NCBI GenBank assembly: GCA_900208305.1 | Contig: OAPG01000002.1 | Location: 496,001-560,000 of the forward strand | Source of the DNA: Melanopsichium pennsylvanicum | Lineage: Eukaryota > Basidiomycota > Ustilaginomycetes > Ustilaginales | Direction: 5' to 3' | Length of the DNA: 64,000 nt | In this document: piece after piece, positions 33,221 to 44,100 of the stretch | Layout: every line of letters begins with the position of its first letter | How positions within the stretch are numbered: the first letter of the stretch is position 1 | The notes under the pieces: model-generated | Told to the model about the DNA's origin: nothing | The model's database searches: none | Seen by the model: only the letters and a program-made list of their open reading frames with translations | Translations under genes and position numbers: made by a program

Positions 33221-35484
33221 TCAGATCAGCGCCCGCGCAGAAGCATTGTCCTGCATCGCCAAAGGATGAAAGAGTCAACAGGCATCGTCAGCAAACCGGA
33301 TTTATAAGATTGTGCCCTCCTTCTACATCTCATAACACAATCCGTACTCACCCAAGGAGTGTCAGAGCTTGAATAGGCTTGCAATGGCCGATGGTAGACC
33401 ACTGGCCTCAGCGACTCTGCTTCAACTCCAAATTTCTCCACCTCGGAAGCATATATTGGCATGGCCACTCCCCTGTCAACTCGTTGCAAACGCCAGATGG
33501 AGGCCAAGTAAGTACAGAAAAAGTCAGTGTTCGCATGTCATCGCAGATCTTGTCTTTTGTGATGCGGAATGTGGACTCACAGCTCCCAATTTAGACTACT
33601 CATCGTAGGCTTGGCCGCGGTACCACTGATATTACCATGAGCAGCACGAGTAAAGTTACTGCTCCCCAGATACGTCCACCCGATTGGCTGCTCTCCCTCT
33701 TTCGGCTTCCAATCCTCCTCACTGTGATGGACACTGCGTCCTCTGGATAATCCGCCCATGTATGAGTCGGATGCATCTTGAAATGCGTTGTGGACAACTT
33801 TGGCACCTTCGGCCGAGACGGCGAGAATGGATTTGGCGTGGATCATGACGTCCCCCCTCCTGCTTTGCGGGCTATGATAAAGCTTCTTGATAGGTGAGCT
33901 AGCGAATGTCTCAGCCTTACCAAAGAAGCTCAAGGCCCCCATCGGACCTTCCACCGTCCGGTCTTCCACGTATTGATTATGCGGAAACACAATCTTCACC
34001 GGCAAGGAGCTCCCAGGTTTGCTTCTCAGAGCTCTGAGATACTCCGGGTGCGTCTCGTTAGGCTTTCCTTTGAGCGGCAGCAGACCTCGAGGGTTCACTC
34101 CAGAGGCTAGCATATGAAAATGTTCTATCCACTTCAAGTCGTGGTTTGCCAGACTGGAACCTTGGCATTCGACCTCGATCGGACCTTGAACCGACGGTGT
34201 GATGCCAAAATCGCGCACCACTTTACCAAGTCGTCCGAGGCCCTGTGTCTCGATGCGATCCCATTCGGCCAGGTTTGAAGCCTCTGGCCAGCTCGCTACT
34301 ATACGTGCTCGAGTCGCTTTGGAGAAGTCATGCTTGTCGATTGCTCCGTAGATAGCGTGTGAGGCTGGTAAGCTCAGCGACCGCAAAACGCGATCTAGTT
34401 GAGCCCTGAAATCGTTCTTTCCATCCTCGTTTGCTTTCCCCATACTTGGCCCTGTACAATTGCCCAGTAGGGGAAAATCCTGGACGTATGCCGTATTCTC
34501 GATCCTTTCCCAATCGATCCCGTTGAGATTCCCGCTTAAGATTGCAATCCTGAGGAAGTCCGCATGCACGAGAATGAGGAACTTCATATGTTGGGTCAGC
34601 CATCCGCCCTTGGGCTTGTGAGGGACGCAGATTTGCCAGCCAGGACAACGGGAGAATTCGCCGCCGAAGATCTCACTTGGATGTAGGCCCGGGCGTGCAA
34701 CAGCTGGATCTGATCGGTAGTCTTGCTTAGGAGGAGGTAGAATAAGGGTGACTGGCAAGCCTGGTGGAAGTTGAGCGTAAAGCCAATCCATGCGCAGGTC
34801 GTAGGTGGCTAGGACGGCTAGTTGGAGGCCATTTTTGCTCGACGGGGTTGCTGGTAGAAGGAATTGAGGGATTGTAACACCTGCGCGGGATTTGTCGGCA
34901 TAGCGATTGAAGCCATGCTTGATGGTGCCGCTCCAGAAACGGGTTGTTGGCTCAATTGGGTCGGTAGCTTTCGAGAACGCGGATTTTGCTGATTGGTTAG
35001 AAGGATGCGTCGTCTTGGAGCTTGAGGCGTTTGGTGCAAATTTTGCTTCCTGCTGGACAGCTGCTTTTGATATCGTTGAGGTCGCATGAGCGGAAGAATC
35101 AAGCGATTGCGTGACATCGGTTTTGCTTCTTTTTGGGTCCATCTGAGCGGCATCTTCTTGACTAGAATCGCTAGGCAAATTCTGCTCCCTCCTGCGCTTG
35201 CGAGCACGCTCTCTTCGCTCAAGCTCGAGCTGTTTCCGGTTCGGTATAAGGCCAAGAAGTCCACATGATGTTGGGATCGCAGCAGACGATCCCGTCTCTG
35301 AGTTCTTCTTGTCAGATGCGACTTTGGTTTGAAGCGGAACCGCCTCGGTTGTGGGATTGTCACCCTCATCTCGGCTGATTCCCTTGACGAGGGTTCGCTT
35401 TGATTGTTGTAATGCTGGCCTTTCTGACTCGCTCAGAGTGTCCGAGTCGGAGTCGGATATGACGATCGGCTCATCCCTAGTCAT
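33221..35484 (-). CDS. tdp1: Tyrosyl-DNA phosphodiesterase 1, three exons
   Basis: Tdp1 removes stalled topoisomerase I peptides and other adducts from DNA 3' ends. Two HKD-type motifs are visible: QHMKFLILVH (His299, Lys301) and MIHAKSILAVS (His549, Lys551), each followed by the expected strand. The N-terminus (PIVISDSDSD) resembles a SUMO-interacting motif. The unspliced frame stops at 33577 within MSSLNWEL, but a GTGAGT donor at 33580 joins exon 2 (33352-33472), continuing ELGVAMP and ending PVVYHRPLQAYSSSDTPW, and a second GTGAGT intron (33251-33351) leads to exon 3 (33221-33250, ending ALI-stop). The ELGV... and PLxxYxxxDxPW motifs are the family's C-terminal signature. The product is 684 residues. 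An in-frame ATG at 35562 could add 26 residues. It is divergent from the SET gene. Confidence 0.93.
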
Positions 35485-35764
35485 ATTGCGCTGATGTATG
35501 GCAGTGATTGTGGTGGCGGTCGTGGTGAAGATGTGGAAGGTAGGAAAGTGAGTAGTTAGCATGTCTTTCACAGGTGCTCAGGTTTAGTTCAGGGTCCATC
35601 CATCTCCACTTGCACTTTGCCTGCACTTTGCCCGAGGAATTAGCCGAACACCAAACCCTTTTTCTTGGGTTCTTCCTATTAAAGTCACCAAAACTTCAAC
35701 ACAACCTTGTCTTGTCCTTTCTCTCAAGCACATCATACTCGCCAAAAACGATTCGTACGCCGAT
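35485..35764. promoter_or_regulatory. Divergent promoter between tdp1 and the SET-domain gene
   Basis: The two ATGs face apart across 280 bases, so both promoters must lie here. No specific factor site can be assigned. Confidence 0.55.
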
Positions 35765-37285
35765 ATGAACTCATCCCATACTCTCTTAGAATGGTTTACA
35801 TCAGTAGGCGTCAAGCTGAATTCAAGTCTATATCTCAAGCAAGACCCACAAACAGGACTCTCTTTCTACACAGCGCAACCGCTTCCAAAGGACACAACCG
35901 TCATTCAGGTTCCAAAACAGCTCTGCATCACATCAAGCTCAGCACGTCAATGTATACAGCTCATCTTTGAGAAGCTTGGTGGCTCTGAGCTGCACTTTGA
36001 AGAGGTTTCTCTCCCGGCTCCGGACTGGATTCTGCTGTACCTCGTCCTCACACGACTTGCCGACCAATTTCTGTCGATTGCATCAGCTGGAAATGGCGAG
36101 GAGGTGAAGAAGATGTTCATGCATCTGGACTACGTGTCACATATTCCCAAGCACATAGTCACACCGCTGCACTTTTCTGCAGCAGAATTGACGTTGTTGA
36201 CGAACACACCCTTAGTTGGTTCCACCGAGAGACGATTGCTCGAGACAATTGTCGATTATGAAAGGGCAAGATCGCTCATTGCCACACTATTATTCCACAG
36301 TTGCCCCTTCCTGACCTATTTGGCAACCGCATTGCAGCCCGTCTCTTCGGCTGAGCTTGAAAATGATAAGTTCATGGCACAGACATATCACAAAGGCCTG
36401 GAGCTATGGCGATGGGCAGAATCAGCATTTACTTCTCGCTCCTTTCCCCCGCGCCTCATCGGCCTCTCTGACCATCGTGACGCGCTTTCCTCCGATACCG
36501 CAGCGGCATCTGCACCGATTCTGATCCCAGCATATGATACTTTCAACCACGCCCGCGCGCATCCTGTCACGTGGAGTCACTCGCCAGCATGCGCGACTCA
36601 TTGTGATATGGTCAGCATGACTCTCAACTATCAAGTGCCAACAGCACCGTGTCAGGTGTACAATAACTACGGCGGCAAGTCGAACGAAGAATTCTTGGCC
36701 GGATATGGGTTTACTTTGGATACGGTCAGCGAAGACACTCTAGCGCTAAGGCTGGGTTCGGAAGGAGACGGTGCTGGACAGCAAGCAAACACTCACTACT
36801 GGCACATTCCATCCGAATCCACAATTCGGTCACAAACGACACCGCATGAAACGATGGGCGACTTTGTCAAGACGTTTTGTCCATGTCCACCCCTTCTGGC
36901 AGAACTGGAGAGGATAGTACTGCAGGGCGATGAACCGCCTTGGATTCCCGAAGAACAATTGGAGCTGTACGCCAGCGTTCTGGAGACTCTGGAATCTCTG
37001 CTCTTGTCAAAACGAAAAGCCTTCCGTGCAAGCCAGAAGCAGATCGAGAGCCTGCACGACTCGCTCGATTTCCATGTGATAGCAAAGCCGGAGCGGGAGG
37101 AAGGATGGTATCGCTCAAAAGGGGCAGCAGATGTCAACAATGCCTCGTCTTTCCGTCTGAACGTCTGGTCTAACGTCATGCAGTACAGAGCCGGCCAGCT
37201 GCATGTAATGAATCACGCGGTCGATTGGACAAGAACAGAGTTGGGTCGAGTGGCAGATGCGCTTGATGGCCTTGACCAAGGATGA
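35765..37285 (+). CDS. SET-domain lysine methyltransferase, Rubisco-LSMT/SETD3-SETD6 class
   Basis: The 506-residue product opens with the class-typical start (LLEWFTSVGVKLNSSLYLK) and has the SET core split by a long insert, as in LSMT-type enzymes. The SAM-binding motif appears as LIPAYDTFNHARAHP (DTFNH at 258-262, the family's D-x-x-N-H), and the C-SET part as NNYGGKSNEEFLAGYGF (about 300-316), which supplies the catalytic Tyr. A helical substrate-binding domain follows to the end. Fungal relatives (Rkm1-Rkm4 and the cytochrome c enzyme) methylate ribosomal proteins and other non-histone substrates; the substrate here cannot be told from sequence. No intron is needed. Confidence 0.88.
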   Translation: MNSSHTLLEWFTSVGVKLNSSLYLKQDPQTGLSFYTAQPLPKDTTVIQVPKQLCITSSSARQCIQLIFEKLGGSELHFEEVSLPAPDWILLYLVLTRLADQFLSIASAGNGEEVKKMFMHLDYVSHIPKHIVTPLHFSAAELTLLTNTPLVGSTERRLLETIVDYERARSLIATLLFHSCPFLTYLATALQPVSSAELENDKFMAQTYHKGLELWRWAESAFTSRSFPPRLIGLSDHRDALSSDTAAASAPILIPAYDTFNHARAHPVTWSHSPACATHCDMVSMTLNYQVPTAPCQVYNNYGGKSNEEFLAGYGFTLDTVSEDTLALRLGSEGDGAGQQANTHYWHIPSESTIRSQTTPHETMGDFVKTFCPCPPLLAELERIVLQGDEPPWIPEEQLELYASVLETLESLLLSKRKAFRASQKQIESLHDSLDFHVIAKPEREEGWYRSKGAADVNNASSFRLNVWSNVMQYRAGQLHVMNHAVDWTRTELGRVADALDGLDQG

Positions 37286-37850
37286 AGACGATGATGCTGA
37301 AGATCAAGATCCGAGATAGTGCTATATATGTCCTATAGCATCTTTGTGGCCTGGGATTTGCACCCTTGATGCGTCGGACAATGCAAGTAGTTAAAACATT
37401 CATGGGTGTACAGCAATGTCGCCGCTCCACCCTACAAGCTAGGCATTTGACACTGATGCATCTACACCAAGCTGATGAAGAATTTTATACACAGTTAGAG
37501 GTGAATTTTTGCACAAGCTCTGGTTTGGACAACAGTCCTATTCACACGAATCACCCTTCCCATTGTTTTTCATTTTCGATGGACGATGTTCAGATTAGTA
37601 ATAGAATACACATTTGACCTCCCTATCGCTCAAGATTCTATTCAAAACTTGTCACAAGATCAGTAAAAAAAGTTGAACAACAGATTCCGTCTTCTCCACA
37701 GCCCCCTTAGCCCCAACCCCCCAACTCTGGCTCCACCCCTCCTAACACTCTAACACTCTCCACAACGTCTTCAACTTGATCCAAAATCATCCTCCAACCT
37801 AGCCGCCATCTGAAATGCGCTCCCCCCCCCCCCCCTCGCAAAAATTCCAA
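37286..37850. other. Convergent 3' flanks with a C14 homopolymer
   Basis: No gene. An uninterrupted run of 14 C (37822-37835) lies 15 bases beyond the stop codon of the minus-strand coiled-coil gene, so its transcript would carry G14. The stretch before it is C-rich. Confidence 0.7.
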
Positions 37851-39866
37851 CTACAAGATACCCGATCTGACCCAACTACCATTCGAACCTTGTCGATGCT
37901 GAATTTCATCCAAAGGAGAAATGAAAGCCTGTCTCGTGATACTCAACTGATCGTGATCCAATGACCTAAAAGGAGGACTCATCACTTTTTCCTCCAACGT
38001 CAACGTGGTGACATCTTGAGAATTTGGTGTGGAAATCATCGAAGTACGTTTGGTGAACCATCCTCCCAAACTCTTAAATCCGCTACCTCCTTCGTCGTGT
38101 TCTGGCGAGCCAACCGGTTCAGCTTGAGTTGAAGTTACAACCGACGCTTCGCTATTCGGTGTTGTTCCAGTACGACCGCCAAGAAGGTTGCCCAGTCCAG
38201 CGAAACCTGATGCGATTGACTTGGAAGGTTGTGTAGATACCCATACTCCAGCTGAATTGTTTGGTGACGAAACAATAGAGGCAGAAGCTTCCGCCTCGGT
38301 CGACGATACTGGTGCTTGCTTTGTCTCATCCGACGGCGTCGGGCCGTTCGACTTTTCTGCAGCACTACTTGAGCTCGTAGCTTTCCGCATTAGCGTAGGT
38401 AGCTTCATACTCCACCCTGTACCGCCACCGCTGTTAGTCTTCTGAGGACTCAGATGAACCTTTTCTTCCTCATCGTCGATATCGTCCGTTGGCAATGGCG
38501 GAAGCTTGACACCCTTCAATAGCCCTGCTCCAAAGCTCGTTCTTTGAACAATCCTATCAGCATCATCACGCATGTGACCTTTCCCATCGGCCTCTGTATC
38601 ATGGTGAGCAATAAATTCCCTTAGAGCCTTCAAGCACGCTTCTGACGCCTTTCTCGCCTCAACCGCTTCCTCCAAGGCTAGTCGCATGTCGGTCATCTCC
38701 CTGCAAAGTCGTTCAATCTCGACTTCTTTGGCTCCAAGCTGATCGTACGACTGATAATGCATCGAAGATTCGCGGCTTGGAAGTTGAGGCAAAGCTTTGA
38801 GTTGTTGCTCTTCTTCCTCGTTATCTTCGATGATGGGAGATCCGATGCCGGCCGAGCTAGCTGCTCCTTGAGAAAGAGCGGGGGAGCTCAAGAGAGGATT
38901 CCTCTGCGCACCATTGATTGGGACTGAGAGTCGGGCACCGAGAGAAAAGGGCACGTCTGCACTAGGGTCTGGGAGCGGTAGATCGTTCAACCCTAGCCTT
39001 GGAGACTTGCTGGCGTGTTCGCTGCGGAACGAGCTTCTTCGAGAGTTGGGCGCGGAACTATCACCATCCATAAAACCAGCTGCCGCGTTCGGAGTGAGTA
39101 ACGAACCCGAGCCAGCAATGCCGTTCGTTCCGGCAGTACCAGACAATCTCAAACCGCGCAAGCCGTTGGCAAAGGTGGGACTGAGTGGCTCCTCTGATTC
39201 GGCTTCGTTCTCACCCTTGGACGCACCGCTGATACTCCTAGTACCGCTGGGCGTACGCCTATGCCCAAAGCCTTGACTGCTTCCTGGGCGATTGGCAAGG
39301 TTCAGATTCAGCGCATTGGGCCCGAAAGCCAGGCTGGCTCGCTTGGACTTTTTAAGCTCGGCGTCCTCCTGCTCGTCTCTGACCGGAGGTGGAGCTGTGG
39401 CTGCGGGCACCCAGCTTCTGCGATTGTCCACTTTCGCCTTTGCTCTCGCATCCGACTGCTCGCCTTGAAGACGCATTATGGCGCGTCTGCTCTCCTCTGC
39501 ACGAATTCGGAGATCCTTGACTCTATCGGATTCGGCTTCTCGAGCTTGCTTCTCGTTGCGCAACTCGTCTTGTAACGCAGGCACACGTAGACGGAGGCTC
39601 TCTAGCTCATCCTGCCATTCTGCAGAGCGTTGGAGGACGACCGAATGGGAAGCTTTGACCTCGTCCATTTCTTGTTTGAGAGCAGCGATAGCAAAGTCCT
39701 TCTTGGAAAGTTCGAGACGCATGGTGCCTACGATGGCTTTCAAGGCGGTGACATCGGATGGGAGGTCGGTGTAGAGTGATTCAAGATGAGATGGCGAGAG
39801 TGCATCTTTGGCGATCTCGTCCTTAATTGAGGACTTGACTGAGGCTAACTCGTCTTGTTCAGACAT
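37851..39866 (-). CDS. Coiled-coil protein of unknown function
   Basis: The 671-residue intronless product starts MSEQDELASVKSSIKDEI. A coiled coil occupies about residues 30-150 (heptads of Leu/Ala with Glu/Lys/Arg, including LELSKKDFAIAALKQEMDEV). A Ser/Gly/Pro-rich disordered middle (about 150-365) follows, with the phrase NALNLNLANRPGSS. A second short coiled coil around 365-415 (EVEIERLCREMTDMRLALEE) and a disordered C-terminal third complete the protein. No enzymatic motif, membrane segment or signal peptide is visible. I do not recognise an orthologue. The composition suggests a scaffold or cytoskeletal adaptor, but that is only a guess from shape. Confidence 0.8.
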   Translation of the reverse strand: MSEQDELASVKSSIKDEIAKDALSPSHLESLYTDLPSDVTALKAIVGTMRLELSKKDFAIAALKQEMDEVKASHSVVLQRSAEWQDELESLRLRVPALQDELRNEKQAREAESDRVKDLRIRAEESRRAIMRLQGEQSDARAKAKVDNRRSWVPAATAPPPVRDEQEDAELKKSKRASLAFGPNALNLNLANRPGSSQGFGHRRTPSGTRSISGASKGENEAESEEPLSPTFANGLRGLRLSGTAGTNGIAGSGSLLTPNAAAGFMDGDSSAPNSRRSSFRSEHASKSPRLGLNDLPLPDPSADVPFSLGARLSVPINGAQRNPLLSSPALSQGAASSAGIGSPIIEDNEEEEQQLKALPQLPSRESSMHYQSYDQLGAKEVEIERLCREMTDMRLALEEAVEARKASEACLKALREFIAHHDTEADGKGHMRDDADRIVQRTSFGAGLLKGVKLPPLPTDDIDDEEEKVHLSPQKTNSGGGTGWSMKLPTLMRKATSSSSAAEKSNGPTPSDETKQAPVSSTEAEASASIVSSPNNSAGVWVSTQPSKSIASGFAGLGNLLGGRTGTTPNSEASVVTSTQAEPVGSPEHDEGGSGFKSLGGWFTKRTSMISTPNSQDVTTLTLEEKVMSPPFRSLDHDQLSITRQAFISPLDEIQHRQGSNGSWVRSGIL

Positions 39867-41131
39867 TATGGTTTAGAGGAAACTGGACGCAGTCTGGCTT
39901 GCTGCTATCAGTCTTGAATTGTATCGAGTGGTGTGATGAGTGCTGTGGAAGGAAGCCCGTATGTATACTGTGCGCTATGTGCCTATGTCTTTGCAAGATT
40001 TAGATCGAGGTTGTGGGCCAAGTCCAAGCCAAGTCAAGCCGCCTTGAAGATTGGGGTGTTGGTTTCTAGTGAGAGGTTCTGTAATGTATGCGAGTACCTG
40101 GGCTGCGTCGCTATTCAAGAGGTTGCTATAATGTGCAACGTAGTTGTTGGAAAGGTAAAGGAGGGAAGAAATAGACACTTGTTATGTGAAGTGTGGGATG
40201 AAGGCATGTCAAGATGAAGCGAGCGTGTACGGGCCATATGAAACACCGAAACACCATAAAGCACAACAAAGCATACGATAATTTATGGTAAAGTCCGGTC
40301 ACTTGTATACAGAATAAAGTAATAATGTACTTTAAATTTACTGTAGATTACTTGAGATAAATTACTTGAGATTTGCCTGTCTGTTGCTGCACAGCGATGC
40401 ATGCAAGCCGCGCGTTTGGCACATACCCAGTGTGTTGTCTTTTTTTTTTTTTTTTCGAAACTTGATTTGACAGTATGCGCGTGTTTCAGCTCCAGCAGTC
40501 CAGCTCCAAGCTGGAGCCACGTCGATTCAGCCCACCCTCTCCCCCTTGCATGCTGTCATTCGTCGATCTCATGTGATTTTCACTCGGCCTCCTCCTAATT
40601 CACACAGACACTAGGGTCGCCCCTCTTTGTTTCTGCATTAACATTGTTCCAGCTCCAGCCAACCGTGGTACACTGGCAAAATCATCCCATCGCATACTAA
40701 TCGCTTAACACGAGTCCACACATCTTTGGTCCTATCGCGAGACTGAGATCAAAACGTGACAATTGCAAGACGCGACGGCGTAAAAACATGTGACAAAGCT
40801 AAATGAACAAAGCAATAAGGAGTCGGAAAAACGTGCAAGATACAAGATTGCGAGACAGTAACAAAGTGTGGTTACGAGGGATTAAAAAGCGATGAAAAAG
40901 GAGCCATCGCTGCCCGTGACAAGAAGGAACAAAGACCGAGGCGAGTGCAATGCATGACAGGCGGCCAGCCTCAGTGAAAGAATCTTAACAAGCTCGCTTT
41001 GGAGCATCGTCGAGATCGTGACAGGAACGGCGAACAAAAACTGGTAAAAAAAAAGAGAACCAAACACGAATGTCCATGAACAGTAACAATGTCTGCGCTC
41101 ATCGAGAGCGAGACGAGCTTTACCGTTATGC
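39867..41131. other. Intergenic: coiled-coil gene promoter and pps1 3' flank
   Basis: No coding frame is supported. An AT-rich patch (40250-40370) contains a repeated TTACTTGAGAT word, and a T-run of 15 or more lies at about 40440-40455. Confidence 0.55.
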
Positions 41132-44100
41132 TTAAATGAAGTAGCGCGAGTTGAGCTCAGCAATCTCGCGGGCGAGGTGACCCCACGTCAGACGTGAGGC
41201 GTTGTAGGGCAAGCCGGTTGGACTGCCAGATCCAAACGGCATCAGCGCCGATTGCGTCACGTCAAAGCCGTGAATGCTGCCAGCACCCGCACCAATCTCT
41301 ACGCCCAGCAGCTGCCCTTCCCTCAACTGCTCAGAAGACGCACCACCCGCTGCGGCAATGCGCACCGGCCTAGGGCTGCTAATCACGGGTGAGCCTGTGG
41401 GCGACGACCACGCAGACTTGTACGAGCCTGAACCCTCTTCGCTGCGCGCAGAGCAGCCGTGGATTGAGAGCGCCGAGAGCGCGTGCGAAGCCTCCTTGGG
41501 CGATCGGCTCGGCATCAGAACAGGAGAGCCGAGACGGCCGCGCAAGAGCTGGATCTGGGCCTCTTTGGCTTTGTACAGGAACGTCTCCCAGCCTCGCAGC
41601 TCCCAGAGGAAGAGCAAGTGAGGCTGGATCACAATGTTGAGCCTGCGACTACGCACCAATAGGTAGCTCTCCACCAGACCCAAGTCGAGGTGAGCCATGA
41701 TGTACGCTAGCACGATCGTAGTGCTGCGACTGACACCTACACGGCAGTGCACCAGCACTTTGCCGCCAGACAGTCGAGCTGCTTCGATGAATTGCACCGC
41801 TTCCCGCATGGTGCCTCTCAGCGAGTCAATGCCGTCGTCGGATACGTTGCGCACGTTGAGCACCGTGACTCCTTGTGACTGATAGGTCAGAGAAGGCACC
41901 GTCGAGGGGTCCTCCGCCATTGCTGATTTGGCTGATGCTCTCTGGTAGCGGCTGCGGCCATGATCATGTCGTGCAGGAATAACCTTGGCCGAGATGTGGT
42001 CCGGTGGAGCAAGCGCAGTCTCACCCACCGAGACCAGATGAGTGATACCGAGAACTTGCAACATGTCGACATTCGAGGCGTGGTCCAGGTTGCCCAAGTA
42101 AAGGAATGGCAGAATGCGAGAAGGGAAAGAGCCGTCAAAGCGAGACTTGCCGAACCAGTCGTGCTTCTGCATTTCTGATATCTCCACCGGAATCGAGTTG
42201 GCGCGACACTTTTGAGGTGTAGGTGTCGAGGTGCGGCAGAGTCCACTGGCCATCTCCGCTGGTGAAATGGCAGCCAAGGCGGAGCGCTTACCGCTTTCTG
42301 TTCCGTACACGACCTGACCCGATGGAGCCGACAAAGACATCCGACGGACCTCGGTCTGACGCCCGTCAGTTGTCAGGGAGCCGCTGAAAGATTTGGAGAC
42401 CGTGTGGCGGTATTTACGAGAGTCGATGTTCGCATCCGCGTGATCCTGCGCCGCCTGGCTGCGTGCTGCGCGGGCCTGCTGCAGGTGTCGATCCACCGCA
42501 TCCAACACAGCAACGTCGGCAGGATACACAAAGAACGAGCGATCGGCCCGCAGCTGCAGATCGAGGTAAGCTTCGGGAAGGGTAAACTCGCGCGCGTACA
42601 TTAAGTACGATAGCGCAAGCACCGAGGTTTCGGTGTATCCATCGGGACAGTGAAGCAGGACACGTCTGGGCCGGCGAGTTGGTGTGCTGCGCGATTTCGA
42701 CCGTACATGCGAAGTTCGCTCGCGCACCTGGCTGGGAGAGAACGATCTGGTCGGCGACCTAGCTCCATCTCGGAAGGTCCTCAGAGTGGACGAAATGTTG
42801 TTGAACATGGGAACATCGCGGTCTGAGTGACGTGGCGCTACAGGCGATGACTGTTGTTTGATCCAGGCGCACACGTCGATGAGCTTCCTCGCCATCTTGT
42901 CCTGCCAGCCGTGTGTGCGTGGAGTGCCTCCGCTGCCGGTCTGATAATCGAGGTGAACAACGCTGCTGGCATCGAGGCGGTGCAGGCCGCGTGCACTGAG
43001 ATCGCTGCTGCATCTGTCAGCGCCCTGCCTAGCGTTCAGGATCTTGCTGTGAACGAAATGGGAGGCAGATGCATCGGTCCGAACAGGAACCGCTTGCGGT
43101 TTCGGAGTCCAGCCGTTGGGACCGAGAACAATGGATCCATCGCGCGAATTGGGGTTGCGGAATCCGTCATAGACCGACTCGCAGAGCTGGCTTCCGTCAA
43201 GGCGTAAAAGCTCGTCGCGGTGAAGGCCGCCGAGGAGCTTGTCAGGATCATCGTCGCTGCGCATGGAAGCGTCGATGGAGTCGAGATACCGAGCTGCATT
43301 GCGTAGCACTTCGGGAGAGCATGCGCCAGATGCCGGAGAGCGATCTTCCTCGCAGCTGATGCAGATAGCAAAGCATTGAGGATTAGCTTGCTCGTCTGGA
43401 GTGATGAGCTCGCTTTCGTCTGACCGGCCTGAAGACTTGGCAGTGACGCCTGGGGCATCGGCTGTACAGCCTAGCCAGACGTTGTCGTGGATCTCGGTGG
43501 CTCGCGTCATCCGCTCCATCTCTTCACGCTCACGGTCGATAAAGTCAACACGGTTGCGATCAAAGCCGTTGCTGTCGACAGAGACAAGCGAAGGGAAGCG
43601 CTTCTCGAAAGTGCCGAACGGTTCGGTGACGACAAAGACGTTGTACTGCAAGCCACCCCAGCCACGCAGCAGACGTTCTCTGCGCAGCGTTGCCTGCGCT
43701 TCTCTGACCCACTTGGCGAGGGTCATCACGCCCGAATGGTAGCCAAAAGGGCAGTAGATGACAATGTCCGAGATGGTGGCGTATTTGGCACACTGGATCT
43801 TGAAGTTGCGCAAGCTGACACCCGAGGCCTGCTGCGGGTTGACAAAGCTGGGACCGATCCTGCGCACCTCGTTGTTGTCTCCTTCATCGCCCAGGCTACC
43901 CGATTCCGAGAGATTGCCATAGACGTTGCGACTGTACATAGTTCGGCAGATCGAAGGAGAGCGAAGGATCTCGGCGGGAAAGACGGTAGAATTGAGCACA
44001 GAGTGGCGAGGTTGTGGCTCGAACGGAGCAGGGCTGGCAGAGCGAAGCTCTTTGCCCGGAGCGCGTGCGCCGTCGTCCGTGACATCGCTGACGGTGGAGA

